From assembly GCA_020631035.1 (NCBI GenBank), contig JAHDIA010000062.1:1-14381 (forward strand): a DNA stretch of 14,381 nt, written 5' to 3'. A model generated the notes under the pieces. It ran no database searches. It saw only the letters and a program-made list of their open reading frames with translations, and was not told the origin of the DNA. Below are positions 7,814 through 14,381 of the stretch, piece by piece. Within the stretch, counting starts at the first letter, position 1, and each line of letters begins with the position of its first letter. The stretch comes from Chitinophagales bacterium. Its GTDB lineage: Bacteria; Bacteroidota; Bacteroidia; Chitinophagales; UBA2359. A program made the position numbers and the translations under genes.

Positions 7814-7847
7814 CTAATTGTTAATTTTTTGTAAATATAACAATTAG
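7814..7847 (-). promoter_or_regulatory. Candidate promoter with inverted-repeat operator for the T9SS cargo gene
   Basis: On the - strand TATATTTA (7839-7832) matches 7 of 8 positions of the Bacteroidota -7 element TAnnTTTG, about 50 bases upstream of the cargo start codon. It lies inside a perfect 10-base inverted repeat, CTAATTGTTA (7814-7823) and TAACAATTAG (7838-7847), spaced by 14 bases. That is a plausible regulator-binding site or 5' hairpin. No clear -33 TTG was found at the ideal spacing. Confidence 0.4.
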
Positions 7848-7891
7848 TCATGATAATATAATACCCTTGATAAAAATCAAAAATTTATTTT

Positions 7892-7920
7892 ATTGCCAGT
7901 ATTCACATACTTTCAGCAAT
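7892..7920 (-). terminator. Weak terminator candidate after the VWA gene
   Basis: An imperfect hairpin (ATTGC with GCAAT, and AGTA with TACT inside) lies 54 bases past the VWA stop codon, followed on the - strand by an AT-rich stretch containing ATTTTTG. It has few GC pairs and no clean U-tract. Confidence 0.25.
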
Positions 7921-7973
7921 CAAAACTCGACTTATTTGTGTATTTTTTGTGGTATTTACGCTTTTGTTGATGT

Positions 7974-9755
7974 TTAGTATCTGATTTTTGAGTTCTTTTT
8001 GACCTCATCCAAAAGTACATCCTCGGCATCTTCCGCATGTTCTACATTGACATATTCGCCTTGCCCTGAGTAAGCCAAACGGCGCATCAAGCGGGCGGCA
8101 TCTTTGTTTTGTCCAAATCCTACGACTGACAACAATATGCCTTTTTTCCCTTTTCTACGAACATAATCATTGAGTTCTTTTAATTGGGTGTCGTTGTTTC
8201 TAAACTCCCCATCAGTCGCCAAAATGATTTGGTTGTTGCCATTGGAAATGTAATTGTTGTCTATCCATTTGTAAGCAGCTTCCAATCCAACAACGCCTCT
8301 TGTTCCTCCACCTGCTTCTAAGGCATCAATGGCATTGTAAATTTCTCCTTTGTTGTCCGATGCAATGCTGGGCAAGACCACATTGGCTTCAGAAGAATAA
8401 GCAATAACAGTCACCTTGTCAATTTTACGCAGAGCTTTGGTCAGTCTTTTCATCGACTTTTTGAGTAGATTCAGCTTGTCGTTTTTCTCCATCGACTTAG
8501 ACACATCCAATAAAAACACAATATTGTTGGCTTTGTAATCCCTTACCGATAAGGTTTCCTTCGATTCTTCGGTTTCTATATTGCTCTCTGCTCTTTCGAT
8601 GGGTTCATTGCGTTCCCTATTGCTTTCTACATATTGTTCTTTCGGTTCTTCTTTGCGTTTGCGCTTGTCTCGCTTCTTCGCCTCTTTTTCTCTTTGTTGC
8701 TCATAATATCTATTGGTGTAGGTACGCTGGGTATACTCTCCCCCATCGCTTGCCTCGGTCTTTTTTCGATTGCTCTTGTCTTTGTGTTGTGCCAACCAGT
8801 CCTCCAAATCATCCTTGTCGTATTGTTTGTTTTTTTCCGATACTTTAGGTTCGGGTTGTGTTTTGTTGTCTCTTTCTGTTTGATATTTTTTCAACCAATC
8901 GTCCAAGTTTTCTTTGTCGTAATTGCTTTCATATGATTTTGGTTTTTCCTCTGTTCGTTCATTGCTTTCTCTGTATCTAGAACGATTGTAAGACTCTTTC
9001 TTTTTGCTATCTTTATAAGTATACTGCTGCTCTGGTCGATACAACTGTACAATCAATTCATCGCTAATTTGATTGAACATAGCCGTTACTTTTTCGCCTT
9101 CATAGCCTTCTTTTTTGACCTCCACCACATACTTAGCACTCGGCAAATTGAGCTGTAACATTCCTCGATCTTTGGCAATAAAATGCTCCGACTCACCATC
9201 TTGTCGGGTAATTTTGATTCTTGGTGACTCAATGGCTCGCTTGCTTTTTCCATCAATGACAACGATGGTTTGTTCGTACAACTGAGGTTGTGGTATAGGT
9301 GTTGATTTAGGTGTAGTGGTCCGTGGCGGTTCACTTCCAGGACACGCCATTCTATTGGGGGCAAAAGATTTGATGTGCCCCTTGATCTTTAAATTAAAAG
9401 GCTCATCGTCTATATTGGTATAAATAGGTACACTAACCGAAAAATCGCCTTTATCAGTTGGATAATAGTAGACCTCAATTTGTCCTGTTTGTCCTGGCAA
9501 AATGGCTTTGCGGGGAAAGTCTACATAAATTTCCCGATTGGCACGAGTAGGCAATACCCGAACAGCTTGCTTCGATTCATTCTTAAAGGTAAATATGGCA
9601 GCTCTTTGATTGTCCCATTCATAACACACCCCAAAATCATATTTTTTGTTGATGCGCAATTTTTTGTTTTGGGCATTCAGACTTCCACTCATCAAGATGC
9701 CTATACACACTAAGCAAAATAGAATCAACAGTTGTAAATGTTTGTGTTTTTGCAT
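7974..9755 (-). CDS. Secreted DUF1573-like / PEGA-like / von Willebrand factor A protein
   Basis: This 593-residue envelope protein is probably periplasmic or surface-exposed. A signal peptide is at 1-29 (ending GSLNAQ). Residues about 32-131 look like a DUF1573/ASPM-type beta sandwich (YDFGVCYEWDNQRAAIFTFKN, then LPGQTGQIEVYYYPTDKGDF). Residues 160-242 look like a PEGA or carboxypeptidase-regulatory-like module (SAKYVVEVKKEGYEGEKV). A highly charged, probably disordered linker at 243-405 contains a duplicated motif, YDKENLDDWLKKYQ (279) and YDKDDLEDWLAQHK (312). The VWA domain fills 409-593 with an intact MIDAS: D417-V-S-K-S421, T485 in GGGTRG, and D515 in ATDGEF. Metal-dependent ligand binding is therefore likely. 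There is no T9SS tail and no lipobox. The partner is not evident from the neighbours. Confidence 0.88.
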   Translation of the reverse strand: MQKHKHLQLLILFCLVCIGILMSGSLNAQNKKLRINKKYDFGVCYEWDNQRAAIFTFKNESKQAVRVLPTRANREIYVDFPRKAILPGQTGQIEVYYYPTDKGDFSVSVPIYTNIDDEPFNLKIKGHIKSFAPNRMACPGSEPPRTTTPKSTPIPQPQLYEQTIVVIDGKSKRAIESPRIKITRQDGESEHFIAKDRGMLQLNLPSAKYVVEVKKEGYEGEKVTAMFNQISDELIVQLYRPEQQYTYKDSKKKESYNRSRYRESNERTEEKPKSYESNYDKENLDDWLKKYQTERDNKTQPEPKVSEKNKQYDKDDLEDWLAQHKDKSNRKKTEASDGGEYTQRTYTNRYYEQQREKEAKKRDKRKRKEEPKEQYVESNRERNEPIERAESNIETEESKETLSVRDYKANNIVFLLDVSKSMEKNDKLNLLKKSMKRLTKALRKIDKVTVIAYSSEANVVLPSIASDNKGEIYNAIDALEAGGGTRGVVGLEAAYKWIDNNYISNGNNQIILATDGEFRNNDTQLKELNDYVRRKGKKGILLSVVGFGQNKDAARLMRRLAYSGQGEYVNVEHAEDAEDVLLDEVKKNSKIRY

Positions 9756-9767
9756 CGCTCAATGTTT

Positions 9768-9795
9768 TTAAACTAGGTAGATAGTTGTTTTTCAA
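9768..9795 (-). promoter_or_regulatory. Candidate Bacteroidota promoter for the VWA gene
   Basis: On the - strand TTG (9795-9793), a 17-base spacer and TAGTTTAA (9775-9768) match the TTG-N17-TAnnTTTG pattern of the primary sigma factor in this phylum with one mismatch in the -7 box. The box is about 12 bases upstream of the start codon, which would leave a very short leader. Confidence 0.4.
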
Positions 9796-10120
9796 TGACG
9801 TCTTATTTTTTTATTGGACGGAACGTGGGGGCTTCGTTTGCATGTCGTGTCCCCGCTATCCGCTACTACTCCCGTTGGTTTGGAGCCCTTCCAGGTTTCA
9901 AAACCTGGAAGGGCTTACCAAACCAACGGGGGTATCCGCTACTATCGGCGGTCCGACGTTTCGGCGTATTTTGCGTGTTCTCTGCTTCGTCGTTTCTTAA
10001 ACTTCTACAATTTAAACCTTTTTTTGGTCACAAAAGTATTAGAATATGCCATTTTTCAAGGGTTTAGTGGTTTATGCTTTTGGTTTGTCATAATCGAACA
10101 TTCAATTGATACCAAATTTA
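9796..10120. other. Gene-less, repeat-rich spacer
   Basis: No credible gene is seen here. Three overlapping + strand open frames of 70-122 codons cross this stretch, but they run through a palindrome and GC-rich repeat sequence and carry no recognisable domain. The left half (about 9815-9995) is GC-rich repeat material including GGACGGAACGTGGGGGCTTC. The right half is ordinary AT-rich spacer. Confidence 0.6.
9857..9944. repeat. 60-base palindrome flanked by 12-base direct repeats
   Basis: The left arm is 9871-9898 and the right arm 9901-9930, separated by two bases. They pair over 15 bp, then a 2-base bulge (TA at 9916-9917), then 13 bp, with CCCGTTGGTTTGG at the outer end and CCAGGTTT at the centre. 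The exact 12-base direct repeat TATCCGCTACTA occurs at 9857-9868 and 9933-9944, two bases outside each arm. It may be a REP-like or MITE-like element. Confidence 0.75.
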
Positions 10121-10159
10121 AACAAAAAAAGAGTGAAGGAAATACATCCTCCACTCTTT
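10121..10159 (-). terminator. Intrinsic terminator downstream of the PDZ/T9SS gene
   Basis: On the - strand AAAGAGTG (10159-10152) pairs with CACTCTTT (10135-10128), and AGGA with TCCT inside it after one mismatch, around a 6-base loop. A run of seven T follows (10130-10124). It lies about 200 bases past the PDZ gene stop; no nearer gene on that strand would use it. Confidence 0.65.
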
Positions 10160-10222
10160 CTAGTGGTTTGATTCATAAGTAATTGATAGGATAAACAAAG
10201 TGTTTTTTTGTTTATTCAAGGC

Positions 10223-10264
10223 GAAGGTTCCCGACTTTAGCCTTAGCTAAAGAAGGGGTTCTTC
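10223..10264. repeat. 42-base imperfect palindrome
   Basis: The core CTTTAGC-CTTA-GCTAAAG (10235-10252) extends outwards with CCC/GGG and GAAGG/GGTTCTTC-type pairing, including wobbles, to 10223 and 10264. No T-tract follows on either strand, so I call it a hairpin or repeat unit rather than a terminator. The flanking bases (10160-10356) hold no gene. Confidence 0.5.
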
Positions 10265-10356
10265 AACACAGAAGAACAGAAAAAGACGAAGTTTAAACTG
10301 TCAAGGATTTATGATTTAAGCCACTAGACATTCGTTCGTTCTTTTACTATTTTACT

Positions 10357-12048
10357 TTATTCAACCACAATTTTACGGGTCATCATTCTATCTCCTTGAA
10401 TGACTTGCAATACATATACACCCGTTGGGCTTGCTGTCAAATCAATGCGGTTGTTGTAAACACCTTCAAAGTTTTCGATTTTTTCACTATACGCCTCTTT
10501 TCCGTCAATACTAACAATGCGTACAGTTACCTCATCTCTTTGAGCAAGTGTAAAGTTCAATTCAAAAATACCACTATTGGGGTTGGGATACAATGCCAAA
10601 TTGATGACATCCAATTCGCTCATATCCTCTATTTTGTAAGCAGGATCATTTTCATTGAGTTCAACTTTTTCTTCTTCGTTCAATTCTGTAATGACAATGT
10701 TGAACTTAGGACAGTCAATGGTTGCACCATCTTCCAATTGAATGATTAATTGGTCACTTGCTTGCTTGGTATCTTGATCTGTGATAAGGATTTCCAACTC
10801 TTGTCCTTCCATCAATTTTTCCAAATCACCTACTTTCAATTGAATCATTTTGATGCTTTCGTCCTCCGCTTGGCTAATGTTTGGATAATGATTGTTTGGT
10901 GTACTGAAATGTTTGAATTCCTCTTCATTGTTTTCCGCCATTGCCTTTTTCATATCCTCTTTGCCAATCAACTTTACTTTTTTCTTTTTGGTCTTACCAT
11001 CTTGCTCAAACTTAACTTTTACCTTGTCACCAGGATTGTAAGCTGCTAAGACACCAATTAAGTCATCAACTCCATTGACTGCTTGCTTGTCTATTTCTTT
11101 GATGATGCTTCCATCTTTGATGCCTGCTTCGTCTGCATTGCTTATTTCGTGAACATTCAATACTGATACACCAGAAGCATCTTCTGTGTCTTCGATGGTT
11201 ACACCGAGAATGGCTTTGTTTACGGGTTCCTCGTCTCCACTACATGCCTTTAATGCCTCTGGACAACATTGCGCCATCACTTCTTTTGGGCAACACGTTC
11301 CATTTTTGAAAAATTCTTTTTGCATCATTTTGTGGTGCATCTCATTTTCAAAGCCTGCTATATCAGACTTGGCTTTGAGAGTTACGTCAAAGTTCATCAA
11401 TGCTCCATTGCGTAGGACTTCTAATAAGATGGTTTCTCCTACTTGTGCATTGCTGGTAACTCCTGTAATTTGTTCTACTTCTGTTACAGGTGTTCCATTG
11501 ATGCTTACAATTTCGTCACCAGCTTGTAGGCCAGCCGCTTGTGCGCCTCCACCTTCAACTACGTCTTCAATCAATACTTTGGTATCAGTGGTTTCTACCC
11601 CATTGATGTTTTCTACATTTTTGTTGATGCCGAGCATTACACCTAGGAATGGTTTCTTTGCCTCTTCATCAGTCATTACATTGTGTTGGAAGTGCATCCA
11701 GGGTTGGGCATTTTGAGTCTGCTCGTCCCCATCTGTTTCGATGCGGATGATTCTGATTTCTTCTTGTCCTTCGGTGCTTTCCCCTGCTTGTTCAGCATTG
11801 ACTTGTACTTGCACCATCACTTCGCCTTCCCCTTCATTGACACCCAATTCTTCCAATTTGGCCTCTACAAAGGCTTGAATGTCTTGGTCTTGTGGAATCA
11901 CATATTGTTCTGTGATTTGGGTTTGTTGCCCATCTAACATTTTGGTGATGTCAATTTGAACAGTATTGCTCTGTTGAGCAAATAGTCCAACACTCAATCC
12001 CAAACCAAGTAATAAAGTAGGTAATTTGCGTAGTTGAAATAGTCTCAT
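10357..12048 (-). CDS. Secreted two-PDZ protein with T9SS sorting domain, no protease domain
   Basis: This is a 563-residue T9SS-exported protein. A signal peptide is at 1-25 (ending GLFAQ). The region 26-130 is acidic and unrecognised. PDZ1 is at about 133-228, with carboxylate loop FLGVMLGI and AAGLQAGDEIVSINGTPV. A short cysteine-rich linker at 250-271 reads TCCPKEVMAQCCPEALKACS (C252, C253, C261, C262, C269). PDZ2 is at about 278-363 (ILGVTI, ADEAGIKDGSIIKEIDKQAV). A lysine-rich and then acidic segment follows, and the type A sorting domain is at 485-563 (LALYPNPNSGIFELNF to TRKIVVE). PDZ pairs usually sit behind a trypsin-like domain in DegP/HtrA proteins, but no His-Asp-Ser protease is present. 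It is therefore more likely a scaffold or peptide-binding surface protein. The cysteine cluster could bind metal or form disulfides. Confidence 0.88.
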   Translation of the reverse strand: MRLFQLRKLPTLLLGLGLSVGLFAQQSNTVQIDITKMLDGQQTQITEQYVIPQDQDIQAFVEAKLEELGVNEGEGEVMVQVQVNAEQAGESTEGQEEIRIIRIETDGDEQTQNAQPWMHFQHNVMTDEEAKKPFLGVMLGINKNVENINGVETTDTKVLIEDVVEGGGAQAAGLQAGDEIVSINGTPVTEVEQITGVTSNAQVGETILLEVLRNGALMNFDVTLKAKSDIAGFENEMHHKMMQKEFFKNGTCCPKEVMAQCCPEALKACSGDEEPVNKAILGVTIEDTEDASGVSVLNVHEISNADEAGIKDGSIIKEIDKQAVNGVDDLIGVLAAYNPGDKVKVKFEQDGKTKKKKVKLIGKEDMKKAMAENNEEEFKHFSTPNNHYPNISQAEDESIKMIQLKVGDLEKLMEGQELEILITDQDTKQASDQLIIQLEDGATIDCPKFNIVITELNEEEKVELNENDPAYKIEDMSELDVINLALYPNPNSGIFELNFTLAQRDEVTVRIVSIDGKEAYSEKIENFEGVYNNRIDLTASPTGVYVLQVIQGDRMMTRKIVVE

Positions 12049-12086
12049 ATGTGGATTTTTTGATTTTTTTACTTCATACGTTTCAA

Positions 12087-12094
12087 CAAATATA
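12087..12094 (-). promoter_or_regulatory. Bacteroidota -7 element upstream of the PDZ gene
   Basis: On the - strand the sequence is TATATTTG, a full match to TAnnTTTG, 38 bases upstream of the start codon. No perfect -33 TTG is seen at the best spacing, but the -7 box and position fit. Confidence 0.5.
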
Positions 12095-12137
12095 CTTGTT
12101 TTGTAAGCTAGATTTTGTTAATTGGCGGTTAATTAGT

Positions 12138-12281
12138 GTTAAGATGGGGGCTTTAAGTTGCAAACTTAAAGTAACAGTGGGTTAAGATGGGGCTTTAAGT
12201 TGCAAACTTAAAGCAACAGTGGGACTTTGAGTTGCAAACTTAAAGCAACGCAAACTTAAAGCAACGCAAACTTAAAGCAAC
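12138..12281. repeat. Nested tandem repeat of small hairpins
   Basis: Two 42- to 43-base units (12138-12180 and 12181-12222) share GTTAAGATGGGG, CTTTAAGTTG, CAAACTTAAAG and AACAGTGG. A third, truncated unit starts at 12224. Each unit holds a 9-bp hairpin CTTTAAGTT / AACTTAAAG with a GCA loop (12151-12171, 12193-12213, and 12225-12245 where one pair is G-T). The array then continues as three exact 16-base units GCAAACTTAAAGCAAC (12234-12249, 12250-12265, 12266-12281). Confidence 0.85.
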
Positions 12282-12289
12282 AGGTTAAG

Positions 12290-12385
12290 AAGCGTAGGAT
12301 GAGCGGGCGGATGCTCGCTTGTACGAAGGAAAAAGTATGCGTTGGCTAACCTGACCAAGACGTAGCCATGAAAGACATACGTTGC
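12290..12385 (-). repeat. 96-base dispersed repeat, copy 2
   Basis: Its reverse complement aligns end to end with 3380-3475 (shared blocks GCAACGT, TTCATGGCT, CGTCTTGGTC, GCATCC, CGCT). It sits between the tandem hairpin array and the glpD stop, so it lies downstream of glpD on that strand. No coding potential and no U-tract terminator are seen in it. Confidence 0.65.
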
Positions 12386-12427
12386 AACAAAATAATTAAA
12401 AAATAAAAATTCACCATTTACAATTGT

Positions 12428-14134
12428 TTAGGACACTTGCACTTGTTTTTCAGGAAGGTCTTTATGGGCAAAGACACTTGCTTCTTGCAATGCCTCTTCG
12501 AGCAAGGCAGCATATTTGTTTTGGGTAGCCAGGTCCCAATCAAATTTTTTGGCGAAGATGTCTAGGACCGTTTTCTTTGTTTTTTGCACACTATTGATGT
12601 CGAAGTAAATGCGTCCTGTACGGCGAACAAAAAAGTCGTTGGGTGTTTGCACCATTTCGTTTTCAAAACAAAAATCTAATTCTGCTAAGACGAGTGCATT
12701 TTCGACTGTGTGATAGTAACAATACTTTTCAAATTGAGGCAAAACAAGCTCAGCTTGCTTGCCGTAAAGATGTACTAGGTATTCTGCATGTACATCTTTA
12801 AGGTAATAGTCTTTTATTTTTTCGGCGATTGTTTTTTGATATGCTAGCACTTCTTCATAATTGGCAAATTCTCCACCGATGAGGGTAATTTTATCGGTTT
12901 TGTTTTTGACTTTTTTATCGAAGAATTTTTTGAGGACTAGGTTGACGATGCGCTCTGCCATTTTGCGGTAACCTGTGAGTTTTCCTCCTGCAATGGATAC
13001 CAAATCGTTGGGAGCTTCAAAGATTTCGTCTTTGCGAGAAAGTTGCGAAGCAGATTTGCCATCTTCGTGAATGAGGGGACGCAAGCCCGCCCAAGAAGAC
13101 TGTACATCTTCGATTTCGAGTTGAATGGAAGGGAAGGTATCGTTGACTGCTGTGATGATATAGACGACATCTTCTAGCTCCGTTTTGACCTTATCAATAC
13201 TGCCATGATAATCGGTATCGGTTGTACCAATGTAGGTAATTTTGCCTCTAGGAATGGCAAAAATCATACGTCCATCTGGTACATCAAAGTAGACCGATTG
13301 TTTGACGGGAAAACGCTCGTAAGGAACAACTAAGTGAACACCTTTGCTTAGGTGTAGGCGTTTGCCTTTGAGTGATTTGTTGATTTTGCGGAGTGTATCT
13401 ACCCAAGGACCTGTGGCACTGACAACTGCTTTGGCATCAATGACGAACTGTTGGTTGCCAATGAGGTCGTGAGCAATAACCCCTCTAACTTTGCCATCTT
13501 CGAGCATAAACTCTTTGGCTTCGACATAATTGCAAGGCAAGGCACCATATTTAGATGCCGTTTTGATGTTAGCAATGGTGAGCCGTGCGTCGTCGGTTCT
13601 GTATTCAGCATAATAGCCTCCCCCTTTGAGGGTTTTGGCATTGAGTAAAGGTTCTTTTGTTAGAGTGTCTTCCTTGTTCAACATGACCCTTTTGTCATCG
13701 CCTGTGACTCCTGCTAACCAGTCATAAACTTTGAGTCCAAAAGAAGTCGCTCGACGTCCGTAGGTTCCTCCTTCGATGAGTGGAAGAAGCATTTTTTCAG
13801 GTACGACCAAGTGTGGGGCAAGTTTGTGAACGACTGCTCGTTCTTTGCCTGTTTCACGAACCAAAGAAATGTCCAATTGTTTGAGGTAGCGCAATCCTCC
13901 GTGAATGAGTTTGGTTGAGCGGCTACTGGTTCCAGAGGCAAAGTCTTTTTTTTCGATGAGTGCCACTTTGAGTCCTCTTGAGGCAGCATCGAGGGCAATG
14001 CCTGCCCCTGTTATGCCTCCCCCAATGACCAATAGGTCGAAGGTATCAGACTGGAGTTGTTTGATTCTATTTGTTCGATTATCGGCAGAGAGCACAGACA
14101 TTGTTTTTACTGATTTTGTTGTTTGTTTATCCAT
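12428..14134 (-). CDS. glpD: Aerobic glycerol-3-phosphate dehydrogenase (FAD-dependent)
   Basis: This enzyme oxidises sn-glycerol 3-phosphate to dihydroxyacetone phosphate at the inner face of the cytoplasmic membrane and passes electrons to the quinone pool. It has 568 residues, normal for the family. The FAD-binding Rossmann motif is DLLVIGGGITGAGIALDAAS (33-52), followed by SGTSSRSTKLIHGGLRYLKQ (67-86), the GlpD signature. Later landmarks are TGPWVDTLRK (241), GTTDTDYHG (303), SSWAGLRPL (346), AGGKLTGYRKMAERI (382) and the C-terminal-domain FFVRRTGRIYFD (501). The long start overlaps the upstream gene by 28 bases and has an AGAAGGG Shine-Dalgarno-like sequence. An alternative ATG at 14099-14101 (residue 12, MSVLSADNRTNR) clears the overlap and resembles the usual family N-terminus. 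No glpF or glpK is in the window. Confidence 0.95.
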   Translation of the reverse strand: MDKQTTKSVKTMSVLSADNRTNRIKQLQSDTFDLLVIGGGITGAGIALDAASRGLKVALIEKKDFASGTSSRSTKLIHGGLRYLKQLDISLVRETGKERAVVHKLAPHLVVPEKMLLPLIEGGTYGRRATSFGLKVYDWLAGVTGDDKRVMLNKEDTLTKEPLLNAKTLKGGGYYAEYRTDDARLTIANIKTASKYGALPCNYVEAKEFMLEDGKVRGVIAHDLIGNQQFVIDAKAVVSATGPWVDTLRKINKSLKGKRLHLSKGVHLVVPYERFPVKQSVYFDVPDGRMIFAIPRGKITYIGTTDTDYHGSIDKVKTELEDVVYIITAVNDTFPSIQLEIEDVQSSWAGLRPLIHEDGKSASQLSRKDEIFEAPNDLVSIAGGKLTGYRKMAERIVNLVLKKFFDKKVKNKTDKITLIGGEFANYEEVLAYQKTIAEKIKDYYLKDVHAEYLVHLYGKQAELVLPQFEKYCYYHTVENALVLAELDFCFENEMVQTPNDFFVRRTGRIYFDINSVQKTKKTVLDIFAKKFDWDLATQNKYAALLEEALQEASVFAHKDLPEKQVQVS

Positions 14135-14381
14135 TTAAGCCCTTCTCTTTTGCTAAGTGGGGCTAGCGGGTGCAAATCTATGAAATTAATGACAGTATTG
14201 GGCGATGTTTTGGACAATTCTCGCAAGGACCAACCGATGGCTTTTTGTAGAAAAAACTCTTTGGAATCCATATGTTCTTCAATGTAAGCGAAAAGCAAAG
14301 CTTGATCTGTTTGCTTTTTGTATTTGAGTTGGAACAAAATTGCCGAGCGATTGAGCCACATATTGTCTGATTTAATCCATT
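14107..14381 (-). CDS. DNA alkylation repair protein, AlkD-like (partial, 5' end outside window)
   Basis: This is the C-terminal 91 or so residues of a HEAT-like-repeat DNA glycosylase of the AlkD family, which removes N3- and N7-alkylated purines. The frame stays open to the window edge, reading WIKSDN-MWLNRSAILFQLKY, so the internal ATG at 14359-14361 is not the start. Family landmarks are WLNRSAILFQLKYKKQTD, EFFLQKAIGWSLRELSKTSP (tryptophan of the DNA-binding groove) and the C-terminal PLSKREGLKWI. The catalytic aspartate region lies upstream, outside the window. The 3' end overlaps the glpD long start by 28 bases, so the two are probably co-transcribed. Functional linkage to glycerol metabolism is not implied. 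Family confidence is high despite truncation. Confidence 0.85.
   Translation of the reverse strand, partial: WIKSDNMWLNRSAILFQLKYKKQTDQALLFAYIEEHMDSKEFFLQKAIGWSLRELSKTSPNTVINFIDLHPLAPLSKREGLKWINKQQNQ

Noticed and set aside
9785..10182. Three overlapping + strand open frames of 71, 90 and 122 codons
   Set aside because: All cross the palindrome and GC-rich repeat, have unnatural composition and show no domain or ribosome-binding site.
10203..10216. T-rich hairpin ATAAACAAA ... TTTGTTTAT near 10192-10216 as terminator
   Set aside because: The stem has one GC pair and no separate U-tract. The stronger terminator lies at 10121-10159.
10750..11716. Long + strand open frames antisense to the PDZ gene (99 and 176 codons)
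   Set aside because: They are shadows of the - strand gene, with hydrophobic, serine- and cysteine-rich composition and no motifs.
10357..12048. DegP/HtrA protease
   Set aside because: Two PDZ domains are present, but no trypsin-like catalytic domain or GNSGG motif exists anywhere in the protein.
12138..12281. Possible CRISPR array
   Set aside because: There are no unique spacers. The units are contiguous tandem repeats containing their own hairpin, and no cas gene is near.

Overview
The window looks like a chromosomal stretch from a member of the Bacteroidota, possibly Saprospiria-like. Two secreted proteins end in type IX secretion (T9SS) type A sorting domains with the LYPNP motif. Candidate promoters resemble the Bacteroidota form (TTG, 17 to 20 nt, TAnnTTTG). 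Intergenic repeats such as the TGTCTGAACC...GGATTAGTAGGATT family are of a kind I associate with this phylum. The class-level guess is weak. I see no phage, plasmid, IS transposase, CRISPR, rRNA or tRNA.

Layout. Positions 15-4881 on the + strand encode a MacAB/LolCDE-type export system: an ATPase, two paralogous FtsX/MacB-type permeases and, after a 387-base repeat-filled gap, a periplasmic adaptor (HlyD/MacA family). No TolC-like outer-membrane partner is visible. Just behind the adaptor (4889-5092) is what looks like a very short lipoprotein gene broken by two compensating frame changes. It meets the next gene tail to tail.

From 5089 to the end every gene is on the - strand. Read in transcription order from the right they are: a DNA alkylation repair (AlkD-type) gene cut by the window edge; glpD, which overlaps it; a secreted protein with two PDZ domains, a T9SS tail and no protease domain; a secreted DUF1573-like/PEGA-like/von Willebrand A protein; a T9SS cargo protein with a LamG-like domain and three cysteine-bearing beta modules; and a small membrane M50-type metallopeptidase with HELTH. 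Except for the alkD/glpD pair, these genes look separately transcribed, with their own candidate promoters or terminators.

The three largest gene-less gaps (3268-3654, 9756-10356, 12049-12427) are packed with repeats. They hold a 96-base family shared between the first and third gap in opposite orientation, a heptanucleotide-periodic inverted repeat, a near-perfect 60-base palindrome flanked by 12-base direct repeats, and a nested tandem array of hairpins. This repeat content and the broken lipoprotein gene are the most unusual parts of the window. The protein-coding content is mostly recognisable housekeeping and envelope functions, and I did not find a convincing new multi-gene system.
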